Numbered from the stretch's first letter, positions 43,004-52,142 are shown. The stretch: DNA of 64,000 nucleotides from Parapedobacter pyrenivorans_A (GCF_041925275.1 NZ_JBHEUZ010000002.1:1-64000); one strand, 5' to 3'. Program-made: numbers and translations. The notes: generated from the letters alone by a model not told the origin.

Positions 43004-44251
43004 GCCGAATGCGGTTTTTACCTTATCAACGTAATCCAGCTTTTCCCATGTGAATAGTTCGACAGCGATGGTGGTTGTTTTCCCATTGCTGTTTTCAAAC
43101 GTCTTGGTCACGCTGCGGGGTTCGCGCCCCATGTGGCCGTAGGCTGCCGTCTCCGAATAGATGGGGTTGCGCAGCTTGAGGCGTGTTTCGATGCCGTAAG
43201 GTGTCATATCGAACAGTTCATGGATTTTTCGGGCAATTTCACCATCCGTCAAACCCACGCGGGCCGTACCGTACGTGTTGACATAAATGCCAATCGGGTC
43301 CTTCACGCCGATGGCGTACGATATCTGCACCAATAATTCGTCGGCTACTCCGGCAGCAACCAGGTTCTTGGCAATGTGGCGGGTGGCATAAGCTGCTGAA
43401 CGGTCCACTTTGGAGGGGTCCTTACCCGAGAAAGCACCGCCACCATGCCCCCCCTTGCCGCCATAGGTATCCACGATGATTTTCCTTCCGGTCAGTCCGG
43501 TGTCTCCGTGGGGGCCGCCGATTACGAACTTGCCCGTGGGGTTGATGTGGTATTTGATATCGTCGGTGAATAATTGCTGGAGCGCGGGCTTCAACTGCGC
43601 TTTTACCCGCGGGACCAGGATGTGGATGATATCTGATTTGATCTTTTCGAGCATGGCCGCTTCGTTGTCAAAGTCGTCGTGCTGGGTAGATACCACAATC
43701 GCATCGATACGGACGGGTTTATGGTTGTCGTCGTACTCCAACGTCACCTGTGCCTTCGAGTCGGGCCGCAGGTAAGTGATTTCCTTCTGCTCACGGCGCA
43801 GGGCGGCGAGCTCGTACAGCAACCTGTGTGCAAGGTCGAGCGCCAATGGCATGAGGTTCTCCGTCTCATTGCTGGCGTAGCCAAACATGATGCCTTGATC
43901 GCCAGCACCCTGTTCCTGCTTCTCCTCGCGGTCTACGCCTTGGTTGATGTCGGGCGACTGCTCATGGATGGCGGAAAGGATGCCACATGAATTGGCCTCA
44001 AACATGTATTCGGATTTCGTGTATCCAATACGTTCGATGACCGAACGTGCAATTTTGGGTACATCAAGGTATATCTTAGATTTGACTTCACCGGCCAGTA
44101 CGACTTGTCCGGTAGTGACCAACGTTTCAATGGCTACCCGGGAATCGGCATCCCATGCGAGGAAATTGTCAATGAGTGCATCGGATATTTGGTCGGCAAT
44201 TTTGTCGGGATGTCCTTCGGAAACTGATTCTGAGGTGAATAAATAAGGCAT
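42998..44251 (-). CDS. metK: S-adenosylmethionine synthetase
   Basis: A 417-aa enzyme that forms SAM from ATP and methionine. Motifs are 'TSESVSEGHPDKIADQISDA' at the N-terminus, 'GAGDQGIMFGYA' (methionine/ATP site) and 'GGGAFSGKDPSKVDRS' (phosphate loop). Start at ATG 44251 ('MPYLFTSESV'). An upstream ATG at 44275 would add eight residues not seen in the family. A -33/-7 promoter lies 21 nt before the start. Confidence 0.97.
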   Translation of the reverse strand: MPYLFTSESVSEGHPDKIADQISDALIDNFLAWDADSRVAIETLVTTGQVVLAGEVKSKIYLDVPKIARSVIERIGYTKSEYMFEANSCGILSAIHEQSPDINQGVDREEKQEQGAGDQGIMFGYASNETENLMPLALDLAHRLLYELAALRREQKEITYLRPDSKAQVTLEYDDNHKPVRIDAIVVSTQHDDFDNEAAMLEKIKSDIIHILVPRVKAQLKPALQQLFTDDIKYHINPTGKFVIGGPHGDTGLTGRKIIVDTYGGKGGHGGGAFSGKDPSKVDRSAAYATRHIAKNLVAAGVADELLVQISYAIGVKDPIGIYVNTYGTARVGLTDGEIARKIHELFDMTPYGIETRLKLRNPIYSETAAYGHMGREPRSVTKTFENSNGKTTTIAVELFTWEKLDYVDKVKTAFGL

Positions 44252-44272
44252 GTACAAATATATTTGAAGCTG

Positions 44273-44301
44273 CAAAGCTACGATACTTTTGTGTTTTTCA
44301 A
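44273..44301 (-). promoter_or_regulatory. metK promoter
   Basis: Minus-strand TTG (44301-44299, within TTTTG), an 18-nt spacer and TAGCTTTG (44280-44273), an exact -7 match, 21 nt before the start codon. Confidence 0.6.
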
Positions 44302-44380
44302 AATGGAAATAAAGGGGCGGTTTGTGTTAAGTTTGTAATAAATTATGGCTCCGGTCTATGCAATGTCCCGGCAATGCTGG

Positions 44381-44388
44381 TACATTTG
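44381..44388 (+). promoter_or_regulatory. -7 box upstream of the lipid kinase gene
   Basis: TACATTTG, 19 nt before ATG 44408. A second exact box, TAAGTTTG, lies at 44328-44335. Neither has a clear -33 TTG, so which one is used is open. Confidence 0.35.
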
Positions 44389-44407
44389 TAGAGAATATAG
44401 CTACTGC

Positions 44408-45286
44408 ATGGCGAAGAAGCGACGGATTTTGTTTGTGGTTAACCCGATATCGGGGGGACGGAAAAAGAAAGGCTTCGAGAAACGGGTGTTGGCCGATCTC
44501 GATACCGCATCGTTCGATACCGCATTCGCTTTTACGGAGTTTGCGGGCCATGCGAATGCGCTGGCAGCCGAAGCGGTAGCAGACGGGGCGGAGGTGGTGG
44601 TGGCCGTAGGAGGAGATGGCACTATCAACGAAATAGCTACTGCCCTGACCGGTACGGAGACTGCTCTCGGTATTATTCCGGAGGGCTCGGGCAATGGATT
44701 GGCACTGTACTTAGGTATCCCGTTGAATGAGCGGGCGGCCATACGACGGCTGAACAGAGCTGAGCATATAACCATTGATAGCGGTACCATAAACGGGCTT
44801 CCGTTTTTCAATATGGCGGGTATCGGGTTTGACGCCTCCGTCAGCGATCGGTTCGCGAACGACAATATGAGGGGGCCGCTCGGTTATATGAAAGCGGTGG
44901 TTAGTGAAATCAGTACCTACAAGCCAAAAAAATACCAGTTGGATATCGATGGACGGACGATAGAGCGCGAGGCCTTTATGGTCAGTGTTGCCAACTCGCC
45001 CCAATACGGCAACAATGCTTACGTGGCACCGCAAGCGTCCGTAACCGACGGTATATTGGATGTTTGTATTATCCATAAGTTTCCATTATATACGATTCCG
45101 ATGATGGTGTATCACCTTTTTAATAAGACAGCCGATCAATCGGAATATGTGGAAATCATCCCCGGTAGGCGGATCCGCATAGAACGGGAGGCCGCTGATG
45201 CGGTACATGTAGACGGCGAACCCAAGGAAATGGGAATGGTGTTGGATATTTTAGTAGAACCGGCTACCTTGCGGATACTTTGCTGA
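44408..45286 (+). CDS. YegS/BmrU-type diacylglycerol or lipid kinase
   Basis: A 292-aa cytoplasmic lipid kinase of the DAGK catalytic family. The N-terminal motif is 'ILFVVNPISGGRKKKGFEK', the nucleotide loop is 'VVAVGGDGTINEIATAL', followed by 'LGIIPEGSGNGLALYLGIP' and 'FFNMAGIGFDASVS'. It phosphorylates diacylglycerol or a related lipid in membrane lipid recycling. The exact substrate is not fixed by sequence. The frame extends to 44345, but ATG 44408 ('MAKKRRILF') matches the family. Confidence 0.9.
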   Translation: MAKKRRILFVVNPISGGRKKKGFEKRVLADLDTASFDTAFAFTEFAGHANALAAEAVADGAEVVVAVGGDGTINEIATALTGTETALGIIPEGSGNGLALYLGIPLNERAAIRRLNRAEHITIDSGTINGLPFFNMAGIGFDASVSDRFANDNMRGPLGYMKAVVSEISTYKPKKYQLDIDGRTIEREAFMVSVANSPQYGNNAYVAPQASVTDGILDVCIIHKFPLYTIPMMVYHLFNKTADQSEYVEIIPGRRIRIEREAADAVHVDGEPKEMGMVLDILVEPATLRILC

Positions 45287-45352
45287 AGCGAGGTACATTA
45301 GGCAATTTATTAGGAAAACCATCGTTTAGTAAGACATGGAGTTTAGGGATTT

Positions 45353-45694
45353 ATGAAAAGGAAACAGCGCTACACGGGTATTGTATATTCAACGGATGAG
45401 CATTTCGCTTATGATGAGCCGGAAGCGGGCGACGTGGAAACGTTGCCGAACCGGCAGCAAGACCTGCGCGTGATGCTGGATCGGAAAATGCGTGGTGGGA
45501 AGACCGTTACGCTGGTGAAGGGTTTCGTGGGTTCTGCCGCCGATTTGGAAGCGTTGGGCAAAAAGCTCAAACAAAAATGTGGGGTGGGGGGGAGCGCTAA
45601 AGACGGTGAAATTATCGTGCAGGGCGATTTCAAGCAACGTATCTTGCAACTCTTATCGGATGAAGGATACCAGGTAAAACCCGTGGGGGGATAA
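45353..45694 (+). CDS. SUI1/YciH-type translation initiation factor homologue
   Basis: A 113-aa protein with a C-terminal SUI1 (eIF1-like) domain: 'RGGKTVTLVKGFVGSAADLE', 'LKQKCGVGGSAKDGEIIVQG' and 'DFKQRILQLLSDEGYQVK'. Bacterial homologues (YciH) influence start-codon fidelity. The cellular role here is not known. It lies 66 nt after the lipid kinase gene on the same strand. Confidence 0.9.
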   Translation: MKRKQRYTGIVYSTDEHFAYDEPEAGDVETLPNRQQDLRVMLDRKMRGGKTVTLVKGFVGSAADLEALGKKLKQKCGVGGSAKDGEIIVQGDFKQRILQLLSDEGYQVKPVGG

Positions 45695-46138
45695 GCCGCA
45701 AACAACGAACGTAACAATGATAACATACGAGCCGACTGGGCGGAATGATAGCGGAGTTGGTTTAAATGATTGGGTGCTAACAGATTGATGGGTGGTGAAA
45801 GAAGGAGCTTTATCAAAATAAATGTATAAATGCCGTTTGTGTATTGCTAAAACCAATTTATTTGAATGTTTAATTTGCAATTACAAAAAAAAATAGTTTT
45901 CATTGTAAAAAAATTGCTTTTGGATTACTAGAAGCGGGTTTTGTTTAGGGTGTGCTGATGCTGCTGCTGCGTGCCCCTAGCATGTTGAGAGGTTACTAAA
46001 CAATTATTGGCAAAGATTTTATAATTGGTTTAAAACACTATATTTGCTTTGGCCGTTAGGACGGCCAACCATGGAATAAATTGCATAAATTACATAAAAA
46101 ATCATAGTTAACAACATTTAAGTCTAAAATTCAGAAAA
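45695..46138. other. 444-nt intergenic region before the Ton operon
   Basis: I see no convincing gene. The left part is mixed composition, and 45880-45930 is A/T-rich with a run of A followed by a run of T. The right end carries the exbB promoter box and a 5' hairpin (listed separately). No tRNA-like fold was recognised. Confidence 0.6.
46039..46068 (+). promoter_or_regulatory. exbB promoter box and 5' leader hairpin
   Basis: TATATTTG (46039-46046) is an exact -7 match. Directly after it, TTGGCCGT (46049-46056) and ACGGCCAA (46061-46068) form a perfect 8-bp hairpin with loop TAGG, so the transcript would begin at or within the stem. The leader to ATG 46139 is about 90 nt. A 5' stem of this kind may protect the long operon mRNA. 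Confidence 0.55.
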
Positions 46139-46969
46139 ATGGCAAACGCACCAAAAACAAGTACAGCACAACAAGAAAAAAGCAATTCGAGCTCGAATGT
46201 CTTTGCAAGTCTGGCAATCATCATCTGTTTCATAATCGGGGCATTGGTTTGGAAATATATCATGGGCGACCCAAACAACTTTATCGACAATGACCCCGCT
46301 AACCAACCGAAACCCGGAAACTATTTTGGCATGGTTTACCACGCTGGTTATGTGGTTCCTGTACTGTTGGGCCTGTTCCTCATGGTGTGGGTTTTTTCAA
46401 TCGAGCGTTTCATCGTGATCAGCCGCGCTTCCGGTAAAGGCAATGTGGGTAACTTTGTACGCCGTGTGCAATCGTTAATCGGCGGTGGAAACATCGATTC
46501 GGCTATCTCGGAATGCGACAAGCAGAAGGGCTCTGTTGCAAACGTAATCAAAGCAGGTCTCTTGAAATACAAAGATGTGTCTGCTAACCCGAACCTGGAC
46601 ACCGAGCAAGCCACCGTAGCTATCCAAAAAGAAATCGAGGAAGCGACGGCGTTGGAAATGCCGATGCTCGAGAAAAACCTCACCATTATCGCTACATTGG
46701 TATCCATCGGTACGCTGACCGGTCTATTGGGTACAGTAACCGGGATGATCCGGGCATTTGCTGCGTTGGCAACGGGTGGTTCACCAGATTCGGCCCAATT
46801 AGCAAACGGTATCTCCGAGGCCTTGGTAAATACGGCTACGGGTATCGCTACCTCGGCAATTGCCATCGTATTCTACAATATCTTTACGTCAAAGATCGAT
46901 ACGCTTACCTACTCGATTGATGAGGCTGGCTTTTCCATTGTACAAACATACGCGGCTAGCCACAAATAG
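46139..46969 (+). CDS. exbB: ExbB/TolQ-type proton channel subunit
   Basis: A 276-aa inner-membrane stator protein of the MotA/TolQ/ExbB family that uses proton motive force to drive TonB. It has four hydrophobic segments (about 24-44, 68-92, 178-202 and 222-245). 'TIIATLVSIGTLTGLLGTVT' and 'TGIATSAIAIVFYN' contain the conserved pore-lining residues. The N-terminal Asn/Ser/Lys segment and extra first helix are usual in Bacteroidota. It is the first gene of the Ton operon, with a 76-nt gap carrying a strong hairpin before exbD. Confidence 0.94.
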   Translation: MANAPKTSTAQQEKSNSSSNVFASLAIIICFIIGALVWKYIMGDPNNFIDNDPANQPKPGNYFGMVYHAGYVVPVLLGLFLMVWVFSIERFIVISRASGKGNVGNFVRRVQSLIGGGNIDSAISECDKQKGSVANVIKAGLLKYKDVSANPNLDTEQATVAIQKEIEEATALEMPMLEKNLTIIATLVSIGTLTGLLGTVTGMIRAFAALATGGSPDSAQLANGISEALVNTATGIATSAIAIVFYNIFTSKIDTLTYSIDEAGFSIVQTYAASHK

Positions 46970-46974
46970 CATAT

Positions 46975-47006
46975 TTTCATCCGGTTTTATGGAAAGCCGG
47001 ATGAAA
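46975..47006 (+). other. mRNA hairpin between exbB and the first exbD
   Basis: TTTCATCCGG (46975-46984) pairs perfectly with CCGGATGAAA (46997-47006), with further T/A pairing toward the loop. No U-run follows, so it is unlikely to terminate. It could mark an mRNA processing or stability boundary that sets the ExbB:ExbD ratio. Confidence 0.6.
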
Positions 47007-47045
47007 GTGCATCTTATCAATAAATAGTAATTAAAGAGTAACGCT

Positions 47046-47672
47046 ATGCCAAGGGCAAAAGTTAAAAGAACAAGTACGGCGATAGACATGACGGCCATGT
47101 GCGATGTGTCCTTTCTGCTGCTCACATTTTTTATATTGACGGCGACAGCAAGGCAGCCAGAGCCACTGGAAGTAGACACGCCGGCGTCTGTGACGCAGGT
47201 GAAGGTTCCGGATGAAAACCTTGGATTGATTACCGTCGGCGATGACGGGAAGATTTTCTTCGGCGTCAAAGGCCGCGATGTCAAAGAGCGTATGCTGCAA
47301 TTGATGTCAGAGAAGTATTCCATACCGTTTACCGCAGAAGAGACCGCACGTTTTGCCGTGATGGAAACATTTGGCGTGCCGATGGGGAACCTCAAGGAGA
47401 TCATCAACATGGATGCCAACGACCGGGTTCGAGAAGGGTTACAGCCGGGCATTCCGTCCGATTCGACCAAAGAGCTTTCCAACCAGCTGTTCCATTGGAT
47501 ATATTCCGCTCGGGTGGCCACCAAAGAACTGAAAGATCAGGAGATGCGGCTTTCAATCAAGGGGGATGCTGAGGAGAAGTACCCTTCTATAAAGCAGGTA
47601 ATCGATGTTTTGCAAAGCCAGAATGTGAATAAATTCAGCTTAATCACAGCTTTGCGTAGCAGTGATTTCTAG
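47046..47672 (+). CDS. exbD: ExbD/TolR-type biopolymer transport protein (first copy)
   Basis: A 208-aa single-span protein. A short basic N-terminus leads into 'TAIDMTAMCDVSFLLLTFFI', where the Asp residue before the helix is the proton-carrying residue of ExbD. The periplasmic domain (about residues 50-208) has an insertion of about 70 residues compared with enterobacterial ExbD. It lies 39 nt upstream of a second exbD, so the stator may be a heteromer. Confidence 0.92.
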   Translation: MPRAKVKRTSTAIDMTAMCDVSFLLLTFFILTATARQPEPLEVDTPASVTQVKVPDENLGLITVGDDGKIFFGVKGRDVKERMLQLMSEKYSIPFTAEETARFAVMETFGVPMGNLKEIINMDANDRVREGLQPGIPSDSTKELSNQLFHWIYSARVATKELKDQEMRLSIKGDAEEKYPSIKQVIDVLQSQNVNKFSLITALRSSDF

Positions 47673-47711
47673 CGGGGAGGGTTTTTGTTAACAGTTTAAG
47701 ATTTTAATGCA

Positions 47712-48272
47712 ATGGCAGAATTAAATCAAGATAGTGGTGGCGGTGGGAAAAAAGGTGGTAAGATAAGGAGTAAGAAGGCCGGAGGACGGGTGGATCTTAC
47801 CGCGATGGTAGATCTGGCTTTCCTGCTGATTACGTTCTTCATGCTTACAACATCCCTCAACAAGCCGAACGCCATGGACGTGGCGATGCCGGATAAGAAT
47901 GAAGAAGATCCCGAAGATCGATTGGAGGTTGCCGACAACCGTACGATGACCCTCCTGTTGGGCTCCGATAATAAAATCGAATGGTACATGGGGACTTATA
48001 GCGAGCCCATTGAAGGACCGGAAATTGTTGGTTATGGGAAAGATGGGATACGCCCTCTCCTGTTGGAAAAATTGAAACAGGTGCCGCAAATTACCGGCGA
48101 TCCGGAAAAGGGGCTCATCGTGGTGATACGGCCTAGTGATAAGTCCACCCACCGTAATCTCGTGGATATCCTGGATGAGATGAATATTGTGGAAGCTAAG
48201 CAGTTTACAATCGGAACCATCAGTGAGCCGGAGATTGAGGTTTTGGAGCGAGACGGCATATACAATGATTAA
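47712..48272 (+). CDS. exbD: ExbD/TolR-type biopolymer transport protein (second copy)
   Basis: A 186-aa paralogue of the preceding gene. A Gly/Lys-rich cytoplasmic N-terminus ('GGGGKKGGKIRSKKAGGRV') is followed by 'DLTAMVDLAFLLITFFMLTT' with the conserved Asp. The periplasmic domain is different from that of the first copy. The pair exbD-exbD after exbB is standard for Bacteroidota Ton systems. Confidence 0.92.
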   Translation: MAELNQDSGGGGKKGGKIRSKKAGGRVDLTAMVDLAFLLITFFMLTTSLNKPNAMDVAMPDKNEEDPEDRLEVADNRTMTLLLGSDNKIEWYMGTYSEPIEGPEIVGYGKDGIRPLLLEKLKQVPQITGDPEKGLIVVIRPSDKSTHRNLVDILDEMNIVEAKQFTIGTISEPEIEVLERDGIYND

Positions 48273-48297
48273 CGATTACCACGTAAAACAATAGATT

Positions 48298-49131
48298 ATG
48301 TTTGGTACTAAATTAGATATTTTCAAGAAGGAATGGCTCGATGTGGTGTTTGAAGGGCGGAATAAAGAATATGGAGCCTACGAGCTTCGAAAACTTTCGC
48401 CTAGGGCCACCAATATCGGAGTAGTCGTCGCTTCGGTCGCTTTCGTGGTGCTGCTCATGGCACCGGCGATAGCCAGGTGGCTCGGCGTGGACATGAAGTC
48501 GGGCGACGATATGGAAAAACTGATTGAAACAGAGGTGGTGCTTTCGGAACCTCCCCCAGTGAACGAGGAGGAACCCCCCCCACCCCCACCGGTGGAGCCG
48601 CCACCCCCACGTGTAGACCAGGTACGGATGCCGGAGATGAAAGTGGTGCCGGCCGAGCAGGTGCAGGATGAAGAACCCCCTACCGTGGAGCAATTGAAGT
48701 TGGCCGATCCGGGGTCGAAAACCATCGAAGGTGATCCCAATGCCGAAATCCGGATTGATTTGCCGGTTGGCGAAGGGGAGATTGATGCTGAGGTGACGGA
48801 GTCGAATAGTAATGAGATTTTCCAATCGGTAGAAATCGATCCGAAACCTCCAGGAGGTATGCCGGCTTTCATGGCGTGGATTGCAAAGAACTATGACTAT
48901 CCGCAGGGTGCTATTGAGGCTGGCGTGAACGGCCAGGTGCAGGTATCGTTCGTCGTAGAACGGGACGGTAGTTTGACGGATATCAAGATTGTCCGCGACT
49001 TAAAGTACGGCACGGGTGAAGCGGCAGTGAAGTTGCTCGGGAAAGCTGCCAAATGGAGCCCCGGTGTTCAGAACGGAAGGCCTGTACGGGTGGCGTACAC
49101 CCTGCCTATCCGGCTTAACCTCCAACAGTAG
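48298..49131 (+). CDS. tonB: TonB energy transducer
   Basis: A 277-aa protein linking the ExbB/ExbD motor to outer-membrane receptors. The cytoplasmic N-terminus has 'FEGRNKEYGAYELRKLS', the membrane anchor is at about residues 40-62, a Pro/Glu-rich spanning segment at about 88-108 ('EEPPPPPPVEPPPPRVDQ') and the TonB_C domain at about 190-277 ('NGQVQVSFVVERDGSLTDIK'). The likely substrates are TonB-type receptors such as the barrel protein at 35.2-38.1 kb. That specific pairing is inference. Confidence 0.94.
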   Translation: MFGTKLDIFKKEWLDVVFEGRNKEYGAYELRKLSPRATNIGVVVASVAFVVLLMAPAIARWLGVDMKSGDDMEKLIETEVVLSEPPPVNEEEPPPPPPVEPPPPRVDQVRMPEMKVVPAEQVQDEEPPTVEQLKLADPGSKTIEGDPNAEIRIDLPVGEGEIDAEVTESNSNEIFQSVEIDPKPPGGMPAFMAWIAKNYDYPQGAIEAGVNGQVQVSFVVERDGSLTDIKIVRDLKYGTGEAAVKLLGKAAKWSPGVQNGRPVRVAYTLPIRLNLQQ

Positions 49132-49136
49132 AATTG

Positions 49137-49364
49137 GTGTCGCACGATTACAGAGATAATAATGGCAGACAGAAATCGCCCACAAAGCGGTTTCTGTCTG
49201 TTTTGGGCCTGTTCATGTTTGGCTTCTACCTAGTGTTGGGGTTGGTGGTAATCTTTTGGAAAGATTTCCCCTTGGCACTGGATAGCACCTATCGGATACT
49301 ATTCGGAATACTATTGGTGGTTTATTCATTTTTCCGGTTCGTACGGCTTTGGCAAAGCCGATAG
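49137..49364 (+). CDS. small two-helix membrane protein of the Ton operon
   Basis: A 75-aa protein with two hydrophobic segments ('LSVLGLFMFGFYLVLGLVVI' and 'ILFGILLVVYSFFRFVRL') after a charged N-terminus. It starts at GTG 49137 (a TTG at 49134 is directly before it), 5 nt after the tonB stop, so it is probably translated by coupling. No family is recognised. A homologous small gene at this place is, from memory, common in related operons. Confidence 0.65.
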   Translation: MSHDYRDNNGRQKSPTKRFLSVLGLFMFGFYLVLGLVVIFWKDFPLALDSTYRILFGILLVVYSFFRFVRLWQSR

Positions 49365-49407
49365 TAGCGGAGGGATACGGAAAAAAAAGGGTTATTTTTT
49401 CATAGCT

Positions 49408-50319
49408 ATGAAAAAATTAGTATTATTACGGCACATTTTTGGTCTTTTGGTTCTTTTTGGGGCATGTAACAACCCGCATCCAAAGGAGAACCAAACCATC
49501 GTGGGCGGTAAGCTGCAAGTACTGGTGGATGAGACATTGCTTCCGGTTATGGAAGAGCAAGTGGCGGTTTTTGAACACTTGTATAAACAAGCAGACGTGG
49601 CGTTGTCTGCGGCTCAGGAAAACCAGATCGTAACCAAACTTGTGAATAACGAAGTAGCGGTTGTGGTGCTCACCAGACAGTTGAATAGTGAGGAAATGAC
49701 GTTCTTTGAAGCCCGCCAGTTTCAGCCTAGGGTGTATCAGTTTGCTCAAGATGCTTTGGCGTTGGTTATAAACAAAAACAGCGCCGATTCGGCGGTGACC
49801 GTAGATGATATCATCCGGGTGATGCAAGGGAAAGAACCTGTGGGGCATGTAAGTCGGCTGGTGTTCGACAATCCAAATTCCAGTACGGTGCGTTATTTGA
49901 AAGAACTGGCCGGCGTAGATTCGCTGCCAACCGAAGGGGTATATGCACTGAAGTCGAATAGCGAGGTGCTGAAATACGTCTATGAAACGCCAAAAACGAT
50001 CGGTGTGTTGGGGCTAAGTTGGGTAGTGCGGCTAGACAGCACGCTTCAACAGTACGCCGATGGCATAAAGGTGATAGGTGTGCGTAACCAAGTCGGCAAG
50101 CCGGGATCGGATGGTTTTTATAAGCCTTCGCAATCGAATTTGGCCGAAGGGATTTACCCGCTGTCGCGTTCGGTTTACATTATCAACGCAGAACCCCGGA
50201 AAGGTTTAGGCATGGGGTTTGCAGCGTTTCTAACAGGGTTGTCCGGACAACGGATTATCCTGAAGTCGGGCTTAATGCCAGATAGCCTGCCGCCGAGGGA
50301 ATTGATTATTAGGAAGTAA
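49408..50319 (+). CDS. PstS-like substrate-binding lipoprotein
   Basis: A 303-aa lipoprotein (lipobox 'LVLFGAC') with a PBP-like fold similar to phosphate-binding PstS: 'QVLVDETLLPVMEEQVAVFE', 'FDNPNSSTVRYLKELAGVDS' and 'YPLSRSVYIINAEPRKGLGM'. No Pst permease or ATPase is adjacent. It sits in the Ton operon instead, so its role may be envelope sensing or accessory to Ton-driven uptake rather than classical ABC import. This placement is typical in Bacteroidota. Confidence 0.85.
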   Translation: MKKLVLLRHIFGLLVLFGACNNPHPKENQTIVGGKLQVLVDETLLPVMEEQVAVFEHLYKQADVALSAAQENQIVTKLVNNEVAVVVLTRQLNSEEMTFFEARQFQPRVYQFAQDALALVINKNSADSAVTVDDIIRVMQGKEPVGHVSRLVFDNPNSSTVRYLKELAGVDSLPTEGVYALKSNSEVLKYVYETPKTIGVLGLSWVVRLDSTLQQYADGIKVIGVRNQVGKPGSDGFYKPSQSNLAEGIYPLSRSVYIINAEPRKGLGMGFAAFLTGLSGQRIILKSGLMPDSLPPRELIIRK

Positions 50320-50346
50320 ATAGATTAAACACTTAATAGAGTAAAA

Positions 50347-52080
50347 ATGATGAAAAAAGCAATGATATGGGGTATATCCCTTGCTTTTGTGGTTACGGGA
50401 GTACAGGCGCAAAGCTTGGACGATGCGAAGAAGGCGATTGATGCGGAGCAGTTTGCCAAAGCCAAGCAAATGTTAGAGACGCTTGTGAAGAACAAGCCGA
50501 AGGATGGTGAGAATTACTTTTACTTAGGGCTCGTATACATACATAACGAGCACTTGGATTCGGCAAAAGTCTTTTTCGACCAAGGATTGACTGCTGATCC
50601 AAAGAATAACCTGAATAAGGTTGGGCAGGGAATCATCGAATTGTATAGCGGTAAAGAGACTGCCGCAACTGCTAAATTTTCGGAGGCGACCGCTAAGCTA
50701 AAGCGGAAAGAATACCTGGAATTATACCACATCGGTAGAGCGTATATAGACGCGCCAGAACCTAATTACCAAAAGGCCGTCGAGTACCTGGACCAGGCCA
50801 AAGCGAAAAATGCAACAGACCCAATGATCCCGTTGGCTTTGGGCGACGCATATTTCGGCTTGGAAAGTGCCAGCCCAGCGTATGTAAACTACCGGGATGC
50901 GGCACTGCTAGACGATAACCTGACCCGTGCAAAGGTACAGTTGCAGGTGATTACCCGCTTATCCCATGCATGGCAGGAGGCAATTGATGGTTTGAAGCAG
51001 ATAGCTACGGAGGTGCCTGATTATGCACCGACATACCGCGAACTAGCCGAAACATACCACGCATGGGCCAATACGGCCACGACCATTGATGATTATAACG
51101 CGCGTAACCGCGAGGCGGTGACGTTCTATAAGCAATATATGGATAAAACCGACTATACGGTGGACTCGCGGATCCGTTATGCGGACTTCTTGGTTTATGT
51201 GAAGGATTATCAAGAGTTGCAAGTACAGGCAGCTGAGCTTGCGCAGTTAGAGGATGTGAACCCGAAGGTATTGCGTTATTTGGGGTATTCTGCCTACGAA
51301 AACAAGCAATTCCAGGAAAGTAAGGAAGCATTGGATAAGCTGTTTACGCGCATGGAGGCCGAGCGTATCATCCCACGCGATTACCTACATTTGGGCCTGT
51401 CCGATATCAAATTGGCAACCCAAAGTAATCCGACTGATGAAGCATTATTCAATGAGGGTATTGCCCAGTTGGAGAAAGCGGTGGCAGCGGACTCATCCAT
51501 CGCTGATGATCTGAACGATGTAGGTAAGGAAATTTTCGGCGATAAGAGATTTTTGGATGCCTCGAAGGTATTTGAAATCGCGGCATCTACCCCAGCATCG
51601 CGCAACTTTATCTACGATAATTTCTACCTTGGATATGCTGCCTACTATGCCGTAGCAACGAAGCCGGTAGCCCAGCGGGGGCAGGCAGAAACGGAGCTGC
51701 TGCATAAAGCGGACACGGCTTTCGGTGTGGTCATCGAGAAAGCACCTACCACGCAGGATGCGTACTTGTTCCGTGCAAACGTGAACAACCTATTGGATGA
51801 TTCTGAAAATCCCCAAGGTCTTGCCGAGCCTTATTTCTTGAAATATATCGCCATGGTAAAGGAAAAGGGGGATGCTGAAATTCAGAAGAATAAAGCCAGA
51901 TTGATTGATGCGTATAGCACAATCGCCGTGGTTAGCGTGAAGCGCGGCGAATACCAGAAGGGACGTGACCTAATCAGTGAGATCCTGAAACTCGATCCGG
52001 AGAATGCTTGGGCCAAGCAAACCCTGCAATTTTTGGAGCAGGAAACCGCTACGCCAGCCGCTGATTCTGCCGGTAGATAG
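50347..52080 (+). CDS. secreted TPR-repeat protein
   Basis: A 577-aa exported protein. It has a signal peptide ('AMIWGISLAFVVTGVQAQS') and then almost continuous tetratricopeptide-like helix pairs (for example 'DAKKAIDAEQFAKAKQML', 'GENYFYLGLVYIHNEHLDSA', 'QEAIDGLKQIATEVPDYAPT'), which form a periplasmic protein-binding scaffold. ATG 50350 is an equally good start. It is the last gene of the Ton operon, 27 nt after the PstS-like gene and ahead of a strong terminator. A partner role with the Ton proteins is inferred from the context. Confidence 0.85.
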   Translation: MMKKAMIWGISLAFVVTGVQAQSLDDAKKAIDAEQFAKAKQMLETLVKNKPKDGENYFYLGLVYIHNEHLDSAKVFFDQGLTADPKNNLNKVGQGIIELYSGKETAATAKFSEATAKLKRKEYLELYHIGRAYIDAPEPNYQKAVEYLDQAKAKNATDPMIPLALGDAYFGLESASPAYVNYRDAALLDDNLTRAKVQLQVITRLSHAWQEAIDGLKQIATEVPDYAPTYRELAETYHAWANTATTIDDYNARNREAVTFYKQYMDKTDYTVDSRIRYADFLVYVKDYQELQVQAAELAQLEDVNPKVLRYLGYSAYENKQFQESKEALDKLFTRMEAERIIPRDYLHLGLSDIKLATQSNPTDEALFNEGIAQLEKAVAADSSIADDLNDVGKEIFGDKRFLDASKVFEIAASTPASRNFIYDNFYLGYAAYYAVATKPVAQRGQAETELLHKADTAFGVVIEKAPTTQDAYLFRANVNNLLDDSENPQGLAEPYFLKYIAMVKEKGDAEIQKNKARLIDAYSTIAVVSVKRGEYQKGRDLISEILKLDPENAWAKQTLQFLEQETATPAADSAGR

Positions 52081-52106
52081 CCCTAACGGTTAAATAATGA
52101 GTTTGA

Positions 52107-52142
52107 TAAAGCGCTAGTTTCCGAATTAGCGCTTTATTTTTT
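52107..52142 (+). terminator. rho-independent terminator of the Ton operon
   Basis: TAAAGCGCTA (52107-52116) and TAGCGCTTTA (52127-52136) form a perfect 10-bp stem with a 10-nt loop, followed by TTTTTT to 52142. It is 27 nt after the TPR gene stop. Confidence 0.92.

Noticed and set aside
45653..45880. 75-aa minus-strand frame before the Ton operon
   Set aside because: No signal, motif or promoter, and composition looks random.
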